DNA of 61,076 nucleotides from Lysobacteraceae bacterium (lineage in GTDB: Bacteria > Pseudomonadota > Gammaproteobacteria > Xanthomonadales > BQJN01). The position numbers were made by a program, and so were the translations under genes. The DNA is taken from positions 1-61,076 of the forward strand of contig BQJN01000008.1 in assembly GCA_021604725.1 (NCBI GenBank), given 5' to 3'. Positions 43,731-52,035 of the stretch are shown here, one piece after another; the stretch's first letter is position 1; every line of letters begins with the position of its first letter. The notes beneath the pieces were generated by a model. That model had not been told where the DNA came from and searched no databases. It saw only the letters and a list, made by a program, of their open reading frames with translations.

Positions 43731-46609
43731 TGGAGTTTCCAAAACTGCCAACGAATGAGAACAAGCGAATGGCGCGGTTGCGTGCATTCAAGATTCTCGA
43801 CACCCCGGCCGAAGATGGGTTCGATGACTTGGTCCGCATCGCTGCGGGTATCTTCGAGGTACCTATCGCACTGGTGTCTTTGGTTGATGAGAATCGTCAG
43901 TGGTTCAAGGCAAAGCTGGGCCTGGACGCCACTGAGACGCCGCGCGACATTTCCTTCTGCGGACATGCGGTACAGAACGCGGCTACCTTGGTCGTCAACG
44001 ACACCAGCAAAGATGAGCGCTTTGTTGACAACCCTTTGGTCACAGACGACCCGAACATCGGCTTCTATGCGGGCGCCCCTTTGATCACCGGAGAGGGTGA
44101 AGCAATGGGCACCCTCTGTGTGATCGACCGCAACGCAAGACAACCCTCAGCCGAGCAGATTGAGGCCCTGGAGGCCCTGGCCCGGCAAGTCGTCAGCCGC
44201 ATGGAGTTGCGTTTGCACCTGCTTGAGTCGGAACAGGCGATTGCGGCTGAACGTCTCGCGCGCAAGCGAATCGAACGCCAGGCCGAGTGCCTGCATCGAT
44301 TGCAGATCATCGCGGCGCAATACAACGCGTCGACCAATGAACGCATCGACTTGATGATTGATGCTGGTCTCGATCTGCTGGGGCTACATCTGGGTCTGGT
44401 TGCGCAAGTGAAAAGAGGCCGGCTGGCCATTAGAAACTGGGTGGCCGCCACCGACAGCCCGCGCCCCCCGCTGGACAAAATGTGCGATGACCTTTGGCAA
44501 TGGATGGGTGAAAAAGTTGACCCAGAGAAGGTCGCTGCCACCGCGGACGCCAGAGTGCTTGCAGCGCAATTCGGTCTCAACAGCCCAATTGCGGTACCTT
44601 TGGTTCTGGATGGAGAGCCGACGGGCATACTGCTATTCGCCTCGCCTCAAGACGTTCAACCACTGACCATCGATGATCACACTGTTGCTGAGGTCATCGC
44701 AGACGGAATTTCCGCGGAACTTAGTCGACACCGAGTACGGCGAACCATTCGCGAAGAAGCTCTGCGGGAACGGGTGAGATCTCAGTTTGGATCATCGGAG
44801 GACCGGTTTTTCGATACCACACATGAAATTCTGGCCGTGTGCGGCTTTGACGGTTATTTTCGAGAATTGAATCCCGCGGCAGAACAGTTGCTCGGCTATA
44901 GCCTACCGGAGCTGATGTCGAGACCGTTCTATGAATTCTTGCACCCAGATGACCGTGACCAGGCGCAATCGGTCACCTCAGATGCCATGGTTGCCGGATC
45001 TCGCACCGTTGTCGAGAATCGGTTTGCTCGAAAAGAAGGCGGTTATCGGTGGCTGCTGTGGAGCTTGGCGGCAGACCCGGAAAATCAGTGTGTTTACGGC
45101 ATAGCCCAAGACATTGGCGATCGCAAACGCATTGAAAAAATGAAGAACGAGTTCGTATCAACAGTGAGTCACGAACTGCGCACCCCATTGACCTCAATTC
45201 GTGGCTCATTGGGGCTACTGCTGGGTGGCGCGGTAGGCGACATTCCTGGTGAGGCCATGTCCCTGGTCAAAATGGCCTGCAACAACACCGATCGCCTGGT
45301 GCGGTTGATCAATGACATGCTGGATGTGGACAAGATAGAGTCCGGCAAGCTGCAGATCAATCGCCTGCCCGTTGATTTGCGGAAAGTAGCTGAACATAGC
45401 ATTGCCGCCAACGCTACATTTGCTCGCGATCATGGCGTTGAGTATTGCCTAACCGAGGCTCCCAAGGATGCGTGGGTTCGTGGCGACCAGGATCGGCTAA
45501 TCCAGGTGCTCGATAACCTGCTTTCCAATGCCGCCAAGTATGCGCGAGATACAGGCAAGGTCAATGTCAGCATCGAACACGACAAGGACGACTGGCGTTT
45601 GTGTGTAACAGACCACGGGCCGGGAATAGACGCAGCGTTCCAGTCACAGCTGTTCCAACGGTTTAGTCAGGCAGACAGCAGCACCTCGAAATCCTCGGGC
45701 GGCACGGGACTGGGCCTGAACATCAGCAAGGGCATCGTAGAAATGCATAGCGGAACCATGGGCGTGGACTCCACTGCCGGCTCCGGTGCAACATTCTGGT
45801 GCAAACTTCCGAAGATCGCTGAACAGCCTGCGACGAAACCAAAGGCAGCAGGCACAGCAACTCAAATACTGGTCGTCGAGGACAATCCGGACATCGCTCA
45901 TCTGATTGAACTGATGCTCTCACAAAAAGGAATACGCTGCGATCTTGCGCCGACTGCTGTTGAAGCCGCAAGCAAACTACTGACGAACCGCTACTGCGCA
46001 GTCACTCTCGACATTGGCTTGCCGGATGAAGACGGTATCAATCTATTTCGACGCATGCGAGCCAGACTAAAGGAGCGGATGCCACCGGTAATCGTGGTGT
46101 CAGCCACAGCTGACAAGGGCAAACGTGAGTTGGCTGGCAATGCTCTCGGCATTGTGCAGTGGATTCAAAAACCGATCGATCTGGATCTATTGCAAAACGC
46201 CGTTCTGGATGCCGCGAAACGACGCACAGATCGGGTGCGAGTGCTGCATGTCGAAGATGATGCAGGTGTGCTTGAAATTACACAGCGACAAATCGAAAAG
46301 GTCGCCGATGTCACACCGGCCAGAACCGTGCAGGAAGCACGTTTAGAGCTGCGCAAGAACGAATTTGACCTGGCTATTATTGATATCGGTTTGCCAGATG
46401 GGGATGGAGGCCAGATTATGCATGAGATCCATTCATCACCGGCACCGGTACCTGTCATCATCTATTCCGGCAACGAAATCGAACAATCGTTGGCTGAAAT
46501 GGCGGAAGCCGTGCTGATCAAGACCAAGCATGATCAACAGGATCTGTTGACCACGATTGGCAAACTGCTGGACCAGGTGACGCCAAGGGATACGGACTCG
46601 ATGCCTTAG
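43730..46609 (+). CDS. Hybrid sensor histidine kinase (GAF-GAF-PAS-HisKA-HATPase-REC-REC)
   Basis: The 959-residue soluble kinase has a GAF domain (about 20-160; FKILDTPAEDGFDDLVRIAA and TETPRDISFCGHAV are typical), a second GAF-like region (190-335), a PAS domain (355-465), HisKA with His481 in FVSTVSHELRTPL, a HATPase domain with N-box LLSNAAKYA and G-boxes DHGPGID and GGTGLGLNIS, and two C-terminal receivers (VVEDNPD..LDIGLPDEDG; HVEDDAG..IDIGLPDGDG). No membrane segment is seen, so it senses cytoplasmic cues. It starts on the last base of the response-regulator gene, completing a compact phosphorelay operon. Confidence 0.93.
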   Translation: MEFPKLPTNENKRMARLRAFKILDTPAEDGFDDLVRIAAGIFEVPIALVSLVDENRQWFKAKLGLDATETPRDISFCGHAVQNAATLVVNDTSKDERFVDNPLVTDDPNIGFYAGAPLITGEGEAMGTLCVIDRNARQPSAEQIEALEALARQVVSRMELRLHLLESEQAIAAERLARKRIERQAECLHRLQIIAAQYNASTNERIDLMIDAGLDLLGLHLGLVAQVKRGRLAIRNWVAATDSPRPPLDKMCDDLWQWMGEKVDPEKVAATADARVLAAQFGLNSPIAVPLVLDGEPTGILLFASPQDVQPLTIDDHTVAEVIADGISAELSRHRVRRTIREEALRERVRSQFGSSEDRFFDTTHEILAVCGFDGYFRELNPAAEQLLGYSLPELMSRPFYEFLHPDDRDQAQSVTSDAMVAGSRTVVENRFARKEGGYRWLLWSLAADPENQCVYGIAQDIGDRKRIEKMKNEFVSTVSHELRTPLTSIRGSLGLLLGGAVGDIPGEAMSLVKMACNNTDRLVRLINDMLDVDKIESGKLQINRLPVDLRKVAEHSIAANATFARDHGVEYCLTEAPKDAWVRGDQDRLIQVLDNLLSNAAKYARDTGKVNVSIEHDKDDWRLCVTDHGPGIDAAFQSQLFQRFSQADSSTSKSSGGTGLGLNISKGIVEMHSGTMGVDSTAGSGATFWCKLPKIAEQPATKPKAAGTATQILVVEDNPDIAHLIELMLSQKGIRCDLAPTAVEAASKLLTNRYCAVTLDIGLPDEDGINLFRRMRARLKERMPPVIVVSATADKGKRELAGNALGIVQWIQKPIDLDLLQNAVLDAAKRRTDRVRVLHVEDDAGVLEITQRQIEKVADVTPARTVQEARLELRKNEFDLAIIDIGLPDGDGGQIMHEIHSSPAPVPVIIYSGNEIEQSLAEMAEAVLIKTKHDQQDLLTTIGKLLDQVTPRDTDSMP

Positions 46610-46740
46610 GCGCACCCTTTTTTCAGCGAAACCCAACCAATTACCCAGAACAGTTACCTTTGTCTGTTGAGGCAAATTGGGTATGACCTTGGTGGGGCGG
46701 CGCTGATAGCATGATGTCATCGTTCTCCAAGGTTGTGCTG

Positions 46741-47100
46741 ATGTCCGAAAACGTGCGAATAAACTATGTGGAGCTTCCAGCCGCCGACCTGGAGGCCATA
46801 GAGTCCTTTTACAAAAACGCCTTTGGCTGGAGCTTTACCAGCTACGGCCCTGAATACCTGGCCTTCAACGACGGCCAGAATAACGGCGGCTTCTACCGTG
46901 CAAACCGTAGCTCATCAACTGAAAATGGGGCGGCATTGATTGTCCTGTATGCAACTGATCTTGAAGCCTGTGAACAATCGGTCTTCGACGCCGGGGGCCG
47001 CATCATCAAGCCAATCTTTTCCTTTCCCGGCGGCCGCCGCTTTCATTTTGCTGATCCCAATGGCAATGAACTGGCGGTTTGGTCGGAGCCAGTGCAATGA
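46741..47100 (+). CDS. VOC-family protein
   Basis: The 119-residue protein starts ENVRINYVELPAADLEAIES and continues FYKNAFGWSFTSYG, and ends FHFADPNGNELAVWSEP, a standard single VOC domain of the type often annotated as glyoxalase-like; the terminal Glu of NGNELAVW is a likely metal ligand. AAGG about ten bases before the ATG at 46741 supports this start over an in-frame ATG ten codons up. Its stop overlaps the next ATG (ATGA). The function is unknown. Confidence 0.85.
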   Translation: MSENVRINYVELPAADLEAIESFYKNAFGWSFTSYGPEYLAFNDGQNNGGFYRANRSSSTENGAALIVLYATDLEACEQSVFDAGGRIIKPIFSFPGGRRFHFADPNGNELAVWSEPVQ

Positions 47101-47570
47101 GCGCGGCCTATCAACTGGCGCAACTGAATGTGGCCAAGCTTCTCGCTCCGCTCGAGTCGCCACAGCTGGCCGACTTCGTCAACAACCTGGACCGAATCAA
47201 CGCTCTGGCCGAAGCTTCAGACGGCTTCGTATGGCGCTTGAAAGATGAAGATGACAACGCCACGGCATTGCGACCCTTTGACGACGACATGATCGTCAAT
47301 ATGTCGGTTTGGCGTGACTTGGAGGCCCTGAAAACTTTCGTTTTTGCCCCTGAGCACGTCGCCATCATGCGGCGCAAGCGCGAATGGTTTCATCGGCTGA
47401 GCGAGGCCTACATGGTGTTATGGTGGGTACCGGCAGGCCACCAACCAACGACGGACGAAGCGCGAAGCAAGCTGGAACACATCCAGGCCCACGGGCCCAC
47501 CGCTGCGGCTTTCAATTTTCGAACGAATTTCGCAATGCCAGTGAGTCGCGCTAAGACCACGTCCATCTGA
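47097..47570 (+). CDS. DUF3291 domain protein
   Basis: The 157-residue protein matches DUF3291: YQLAQLNVAKLLAPLESPQL, then FVNNLDRINALAEASDGFVW, MSVWRDLEALKTFVFAPEHV, then RRKREWFHRLSEAYMVLWWV, and PTTDEARSKLEHIQAHGPT. The fold is an alpha/beta-barrel dimer like antibiotic-biosynthesis monooxygenases, but no activity is established. It is translationally coupled to the VOC gene before it (ATGA overlap), so the two may share a pathway. Confidence 0.85.
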   Translation: MSAAYQLAQLNVAKLLAPLESPQLADFVNNLDRINALAEASDGFVWRLKDEDDNATALRPFDDDMIVNMSVWRDLEALKTFVFAPEHVAIMRRKREWFHRLSEAYMVLWWVPAGHQPTTDEARSKLEHIQAHGPTAAAFNFRTNFAMPVSRAKTTSI

Positions 47571-47620
47571 AACGCGTCCGTAGAAACGAATGGCCAGCTG
47601 TTGTGGCTGGCTGTGCATAC

Positions 47621-48772
47621 TTAATCGTCAGCCGATGCAACCAAGCTGTTCAAGCCTTCCCCCACCTGCCAGATTCTACTGATATTCTGGAAGATCTCGG
47701 CACCGGGGCCTTCAGCAAGCAGCGGCACGAAGACAGAGGTATGATCGCGCGTTGCCCATTTCATTTCGATCGCAGGATAGGTGTCTGGATCGTAGGTCAA
47801 GGCCAGGCCACCGGTCTCATGGTCAGACACCACCAACACCAGCGTATCACCGCGCTGTTGAGCAAAATCCATGATCAAGGTCAGAGTGTCCTCAATGGCG
47901 CCCAGCGCCGACACCAGTCGCCGGGAGTCGCCGCGATGCCCAGCCGAATCGAATTCTTCACTTTCCACCAGCAATATGAAGCTGCCCTCCATCGCGGCCA
48001 ATCGCTCGAGCGCAAGGGCTGTCATTGAGCGCAGCGTCGGCACCGAGCCTTGGTCCTCGATACTGTCCTCGGGAAAGACGGCAGCCAGGGGCTGGTTTGG
48101 CGTCACGCCCTTGGGCAAGGTCAGCTTTGCGTCCAGCAATGTAAACCGTTGCTTGAGGATGGCCTCGGTGGCAGCCCAACCCGGTACTTCATCCTCACCG
48201 ACATCCTCAAGCTCGCCGAACAACACCATCAGCTCGCTCATCGCCTGCTGACGCAAGATTGACGCCGCGTCACCTCGATCCACAGCATGGGTGGTAAACG
48301 CAGCTGGAGTGGCGTCCCAAATGTAGGAGTCGGTGACAATACCGGTATGCCAGCCTCGCTTTGTAGCCAACTCAAAGGCGCTTTGCAGTGGCTCACCTTC
48401 GACATCGACGCTGACCCGTCCGGGCTGGGTAAGCGCCCCCGTAGCCAATGCGGTAGCCCCCGCCGCCGAATCGCTAATTGGGCCGCGAAGAGGGCGAGCG
48501 TCATACCAGCTCCGTACACTAAACCGCTGCCAAACCGATGCCTCAGCAGGACTGGCCAGCATAGCCAAACTGAGTTGGCCGAAACCCATGCCATCGGCTA
48601 CGAACACAATAACGTTTCGCGGTGGTGGCCCAGAATAGGTAGCGACCGGTTTGGCCGGCTCCGCGTAGCCCTGATAGTCGACTGAATAGCCCGGCTTCTT
48701 TATCAAAAACAACGAAAGGCCGGCTACCAGACCAATAATTATGCCAACGGCCAGCCATGTCTTGTTCGTCAT
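47621..48772 (-). CDS. Alkaline phosphatase, membrane-anchored
   Basis: The 383-residue protein has an N-terminal helix that could be a signal anchor (TWLAVGIIIGLVAGLSLFLI), the metal-binding start NVIVFVADGMGFGQL, the nucleophile motif SDSAAGATALATG, and metal ligands later in VESEEFDSAGHRGD and VVSDHETGGLAL. This is the alkaline phosphatase (PhoA-like) family, which hydrolyses phosphomonoesters in the periplasm using zinc. I chose the ATG at 48772, with AAGGGCG just upstream, over the ATG seven codons earlier. It diverges from the FAH gene. Confidence 0.9.
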   Translation of the reverse strand: MTNKTWLAVGIIIGLVAGLSLFLIKKPGYSVDYQGYAEPAKPVATYSGPPPRNVIVFVADGMGFGQLSLAMLASPAEASVWQRFSVRSWYDARPLRGPISDSAAGATALATGALTQPGRVSVDVEGEPLQSAFELATKRGWHTGIVTDSYIWDATPAAFTTHAVDRGDAASILRQQAMSELMVLFGELEDVGEDEVPGWAATEAILKQRFTLLDAKLTLPKGVTPNQPLAAVFPEDSIEDQGSVPTLRSMTALALERLAAMEGSFILLVESEEFDSAGHRGDSRRLVSALGAIEDTLTLIMDFAQQRGDTLVLVVSDHETGGLALTYDPDTYPAIEMKWATRDHTSVFVPLLAEGPGAEIFQNISRIWQVGEGLNSLVASADD

Positions 48773-48918
48773 ATGCGCCCTTTTTGTCATCACCGACTGG
48801 ATTTAGACGTCGCATTGACCCAGGCGGTTGCAGCAGAGCATATCATTGGACTATCTCGACCAGATTGACTTGCCGCAATCACAGCGTCACAGTGCCTCTG
48901 CATATTTCGGGAGACCAC

Positions 48919-49545
48919 ATGAACCCTGTACGACTCGGCAGTGACCAGGCCTACTCTTCAAAAGTCGTCTGTATCGGCCGCAACTATCTTGACCATATTA
49001 CTGAGTTAGGGAATAAGGTTCCGCGCGAGCCGGTCATTTTTCTAAAGCCCAACTCATCTATCTCCGTATACCTGTTTTGCGATGACAACGACGGCATTCA
49101 CTACGAAGGCGAGTTGAGTTTTTTGATACGCGCGGGCCGGCCCCACGCTGTTGGCTTCGGCCTGGACTTGACCAAGCGGAACGTACAAGCCGAGCTCAAG
49201 GCGAAGGGCCTGCCATGGGAGCGCGCCAAGGCCTTTGACGGCGCGGCGGTTTTCAGTCATTTCGTGAAGATTGAGGGTGACGTCGCAAAGCTTAATCTGG
49301 AATTGCAGATCAATGGCCGGATGGAGCAAAAAGGAGGTGTCGAATTGATGTTGCACAAACCGCTCGATCTAATCGAACACATTCAGCGTTTCATCTCCCT
49401 TGAGGACAACGACATCGTCATGACCGGCACGCCGAAGGGCGTCGGTGCAGTCCGACCAGGTGACCGCTTTACAGGGCGTGTGCTCGACGGGCAATCGCTG
49501 CTGCTCGAGGCCTCGTGGACCGCCCGATTGGCCAGCGAATCATGA
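48919..49545 (+). CDS. Fumarylacetoacetate hydrolase-family protein
   Basis: The 208-residue protein has the FAH fold markers: VVCIGRNYLDHITELGN, EPVIFLKPNSSI, the metal-binding YEGELSFLI, AKAFDGAAVFS and VMTGTPKGVGAVRPGD. Family members hydrolyse or decarboxylate beta-diketo acids and oxaloacetate (FahD-like); the substrate here is unknown. The ATG at 48919 with GGGAG upstream is clearly the start although the frame is open for 54 more codons. It overlaps the following membrane-protein gene by four bases. Confidence 0.9.
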   Translation: MNPVRLGSDQAYSSKVVCIGRNYLDHITELGNKVPREPVIFLKPNSSISVYLFCDDNDGIHYEGELSFLIRAGRPHAVGFGLDLTKRNVQAELKAKGLPWERAKAFDGAAVFSHFVKIEGDVAKLNLELQINGRMEQKGGVELMLHKPLDLIEHIQRFISLEDNDIVMTGTPKGVGAVRPGDRFTGRVLDGQSLLLEASWTARLASES

Positions 49546-49931
49546 TGGCCGTCCTGGCCAAGATCGTCGTCATCGCCACCGGCTTGTACTTCATCGGTCT
49601 GTCAGCGTTCTGCTTGCTCGCCCCGGACAAGGCCCGCAATTTCCTGAGGCAATTCGCCAGCTCTGGTCTTGCTCATTATCTAGAGATGACGATACGTATC
49701 GTCGCCGGCGGCGCACTAGTAATGCACGCACCCGACATGGCCTACTCTGGCGCGTTCAACCTGTTCGGCTGGGTGCTGGTCATTAGCAGTGCCGCTCTTT
49801 TGCTAGCCCCTTGGCGCTGGCACCATCGTTTCGGTCAGTGGGCCATCCCGTTCGCGATTCGCATTCTGCCGCTGTTTGCAGCGCTGTCGCTGGTGCTAGG
49901 TGCGAGCATTCTGTACGCGACGTTTGCTTAG
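49542..49931 (+). CDS. Small four-helix membrane protein, unknown
   Basis: The 129-residue protein has about four hydrophobic helices (AVLAKIVVIATGLYFIGLSA; RIVAGGALVMHA; GAFNLFGWVLVISSAALLLA; RILPLFAALSLVLGASILYA) and short polar loops. Its first ATG overlaps the FAH stop (ATGATGG; either of two adjacent ATGs). I do not recognise the family; the coupling suggests co-expression with the hydrolase but no function follows. Confidence 0.65.
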   Translation: MMAVLAKIVVIATGLYFIGLSAFCLLAPDKARNFLRQFASSGLAHYLEMTIRIVAGGALVMHAPDMAYSGAFNLFGWVLVISSAALLLAPWRWHHRFGQWAIPFAIRILPLFAALSLVLGASILYATFA

Positions 49932-49972
49932 CCGGAAAACGTGGCTCGCATTGCGAGCTTGAAGAAAAAGTA

Positions 49973-50144
49973 AATCACAGAGCTCAAAGAGGAGCGCAAC
50001 TGCGCGATTTTCAGGAAGGAAGAATGGGCACTAGGAGGACAGGAGGGCCAGTGAGGGCACCAATTGCTGCGTTGGATTGAATTGAATACGGGGAATGGAC
50101 CGCGCGGAGGCGCAGAGGGCGCAAAGGGAAGAGGCCGCTGTCGC
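49973..50144. repeat. Intergenic repeat, copy A
   Basis: Begins AATCACAGAGCTCAAAGAG, includes GCACTAGGAGGACAGGAGG and ATTGAATTGAATACGGGGA, and ends with a CGCAGAGGGCGCAAAGGGA block and GAGGCCGCTG. The same order occurs in copy C at 53.5 kb. Confidence 0.75.
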
Positions 50145-50159
50145 TAAATCAAGAAAGGT

Positions 50160-50352
50160 AAACCACAGAGATCATTGAGATCAAGGAGGCGCGCGCCGCG
50201 CGGTTTCGGGAAAAATGACACTAGGAGAGAAGGAGGGCCGGTGAGCGCACCAATTGGTGCGTTTGGACTGAATTGAATACGGGGAATGTCTCTCGTAAAG
50301 GTGAGTACGCCATAGTGCGGAGTGCCCCAAGGCACTCTGCGGCGGGCGAAAG
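50160..50352. repeat. Intergenic repeat, copy B
   Basis: Starts AACCACAGAG and shares with copy C GACACTAGGAGAGAAGGAGG, GCCGGTGAGCGCA and ATTGAATTGAATACGGGGA, then a GTGCCCCAAGGCAC block in a hairpin-like GTGCGGAGTGCC context (about 50315-50345). The CGCAGAGG..CGCAAAGG block of copies A and C is missing. Confidence 0.75.
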
Positions 50353-50543
50353 AAGGTCAAGCACACCCCAAACTGAGGGATTTTTCCTACAGACAAATGG
50401 CCTTTGATTTGGCAGAGTAGGGTGACCAACTGAACAGGGTGAAGCCGCGTTTGTACGGGGTGGCTAATCGTTACGCCGTGCGACTGAACGGCCCCAAACT
50501 CATCGGATTGAATGGGTTGGCTCCTAGGTCTACACTCAGTCCC

Positions 50544-51845
50544 ATGAAAGCAAAACGCCTTAACGCTACAGCCGCGTTTGTAATCCTGCTTATACCCATG
50601 AGCTGTTTCGCCCAGGATGTCGTCAGACTCAATGCGTCGGATGCGCGCGAAGGCGACCGTTTCGGATCCTCGGTGGCACTGCACCTTGATACTATCGTCG
50701 TCGGCGCGTCTCGCGATGACCACGGGGGGAACGATGATGCCGGCTCGGCCTACGTGTTTTCGCGTCATCTGGGCGGTGTTGACAATTGGGGACAGGTGAT
50801 CAAGCTCACCGCATCAGATGCTGATGCCGATGACCTCTTTGGCTTCGCCGTATCAGTGCACGGTGACATCGCCATTGTCGGTGCGGTTGGGACGGACGAC
50901 GGTGGTTCGGGCAGTGGCTCGGCCTATGTCTTTTCTCGCCACCAGGGTGGACCAGACAATTGGGGACAGCTGACCGAACTCACCGCCTTTGATGCTGCGC
51001 CCGGGGACGCATTCGGCCATTCCGTGTCACTGCATGGGGATACCGTCGTTGTCGGTGCCCGCGGGCACGACGGAAATAGAGGCGCAGCCTACTTATTCTC
51101 TCGCAACCAGGGTGGGGTCAACAGTTGGGGGCAGGTGACCAAACTGACAGTCGCAGACGCGGCATCCGGGGATTTTTTCGGGTTCTCAGTGTCGCTGCAT
51201 GGCGAGACAGTGGTTATTGGTGCCAGCGGTGTTAATTCTATTAGCGGAATCGACACCGGAGCGGCGTACCTGTTTTCCCGCGATCAGGGTGGCAGCGACA
51301 ATTGGGGTCAGGTTTTGCAGTTGACTGCGTCCGATGGTGTCCCTCTTGACGAATTCGGGCGATCCGTTTCCGTTCACGGGGACCTGGCGGTGATCGGTTC
51401 ATGGTTGGATAACGATGGCGGAACGCACAGTGGATCTGCCTACCTGTTTTCACGCCACCACGGCGGAATCGACAATTGGGGCGAGGTCAAGAAGCTTACG
51501 GCCTCGGATGCCTCTACAGCCGACTTTTTTGGTGAGGCCGTGTCGGTTCATGAGCAGACTGTCCTGGTCGGCGCGACCAATAGCGACAGTTTCGCGATGG
51601 AAACCGGTGCGGTGTATCTTTATTCGCGCACTGAAGGTGGGGTGAACAATTGGGGCGAAGTTACGAAACTCACCGTTTCGAATCTGGAACAGGGCGACAG
51701 TTTTGGGGTTTCCATAGCGCAGGATATGAGTACCGCAGTCATCGGGGCCGAGTGGAGTGACTATCGGTTTATGACTACCGGGTTGGCATATGTCCTGTTT
51801 GGCGGGCCGATTGGCGACCTGATATTTCAAGACAGCCTGGAGTGA
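50544..51845 (+). CDS. Secreted FG-GAP repeat protein
   Basis: From the ATG at 50544 the protein has 433 residues: a signal peptide (MKAKRLNATAAFVILLIPMS, cleavage after CFA) and seven or so repeats of about 55-60 residues with the pattern LTASDAxxxDxFGxSVSxHGD then xxVVGAxxxDxxxGSAYxFS and RxxGGxxNWG. This is the FG-GAP beta-propeller seen in integrin alpha chains and many bacterial surface proteins; calcium-binding Asp residues are present. Adhesion or ligand binding is likely; catalysis is not. The C-terminus reads GDLIFQDSLE. Repeats flank it on the left and a transposase relic on the right. Confidence 0.82.
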   Translation: MKAKRLNATAAFVILLIPMSCFAQDVVRLNASDAREGDRFGSSVALHLDTIVVGASRDDHGGNDDAGSAYVFSRHLGGVDNWGQVIKLTASDADADDLFGFAVSVHGDIAIVGAVGTDDGGSGSGSAYVFSRHQGGPDNWGQLTELTAFDAAPGDAFGHSVSLHGDTVVVGARGHDGNRGAAYLFSRNQGGVNSWGQVTKLTVADAASGDFFGFSVSLHGETVVIGASGVNSISGIDTGAAYLFSRDQGGSDNWGQVLQLTASDGVPLDEFGRSVSVHGDLAVIGSWLDNDGGTHSGSAYLFSRHHGGIDNWGEVKKLTASDASTADFFGEAVSVHEQTVLVGATNSDSFAMETGAVYLYSRTEGGVNNWGEVTKLTVSNLEQGDSFGVSIAQDMSTAVIGAEWSDYRFMTTGLAYVLFGGPIGDLIFQDSLE

Positions 51846-51904
51846 CCGCGGTGGCGAACTGCTCCCGCGGTTCAGGACGTACGTGAGCTGAACTGACAAG
51901 GAGG

Positions 51905-51982
51905 TTGTCGTGCCGAGAGCCAAGGAAGCTACAGGTGGACCTATCGTCCACGCCCTACTACCACTGTATTTCGCGCTGTGTC
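51905..51982 (+). pseudogene. Relic of a RAYT/Y1-type transposase N-terminus
   Basis: Reading from 51905 gives REPRKLQVDLSSTPYYHCIS then RCV. The stretch QVDLSSTPYYHCISRCV is the N-terminal strand and HUH-region start of REP-associated tyrosine transposases (commonly xPRxxQxSLxxTPYYHCxSRCVRRAFLCG). The likely start GTGCCGAGAGCC is in another frame, so there is a frameshift, and homology stops after RCV, where the sequence changes to unrelated bases. Only about 26 codons remain; it cannot be active. Confidence 0.6.
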
Positions 51983-52035
51983 CCAAGTAAATATAATCAG
52001 GACACACGACTAACGGGAGTCCAGGATCGCTTGCC

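Larger units (their letters stand above)
49932..50543. other. Repeat-filled intergenic region
   Basis: No gene is supported. The stretch holds two copies of the long repeat family described at 49973 and 50160, a GCTCGCA/TGCGAGC near-palindrome (49952-49966), and, from about 50356, unique sequence that must include the promoter of the FG-GAP gene. Confidence 0.6.
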
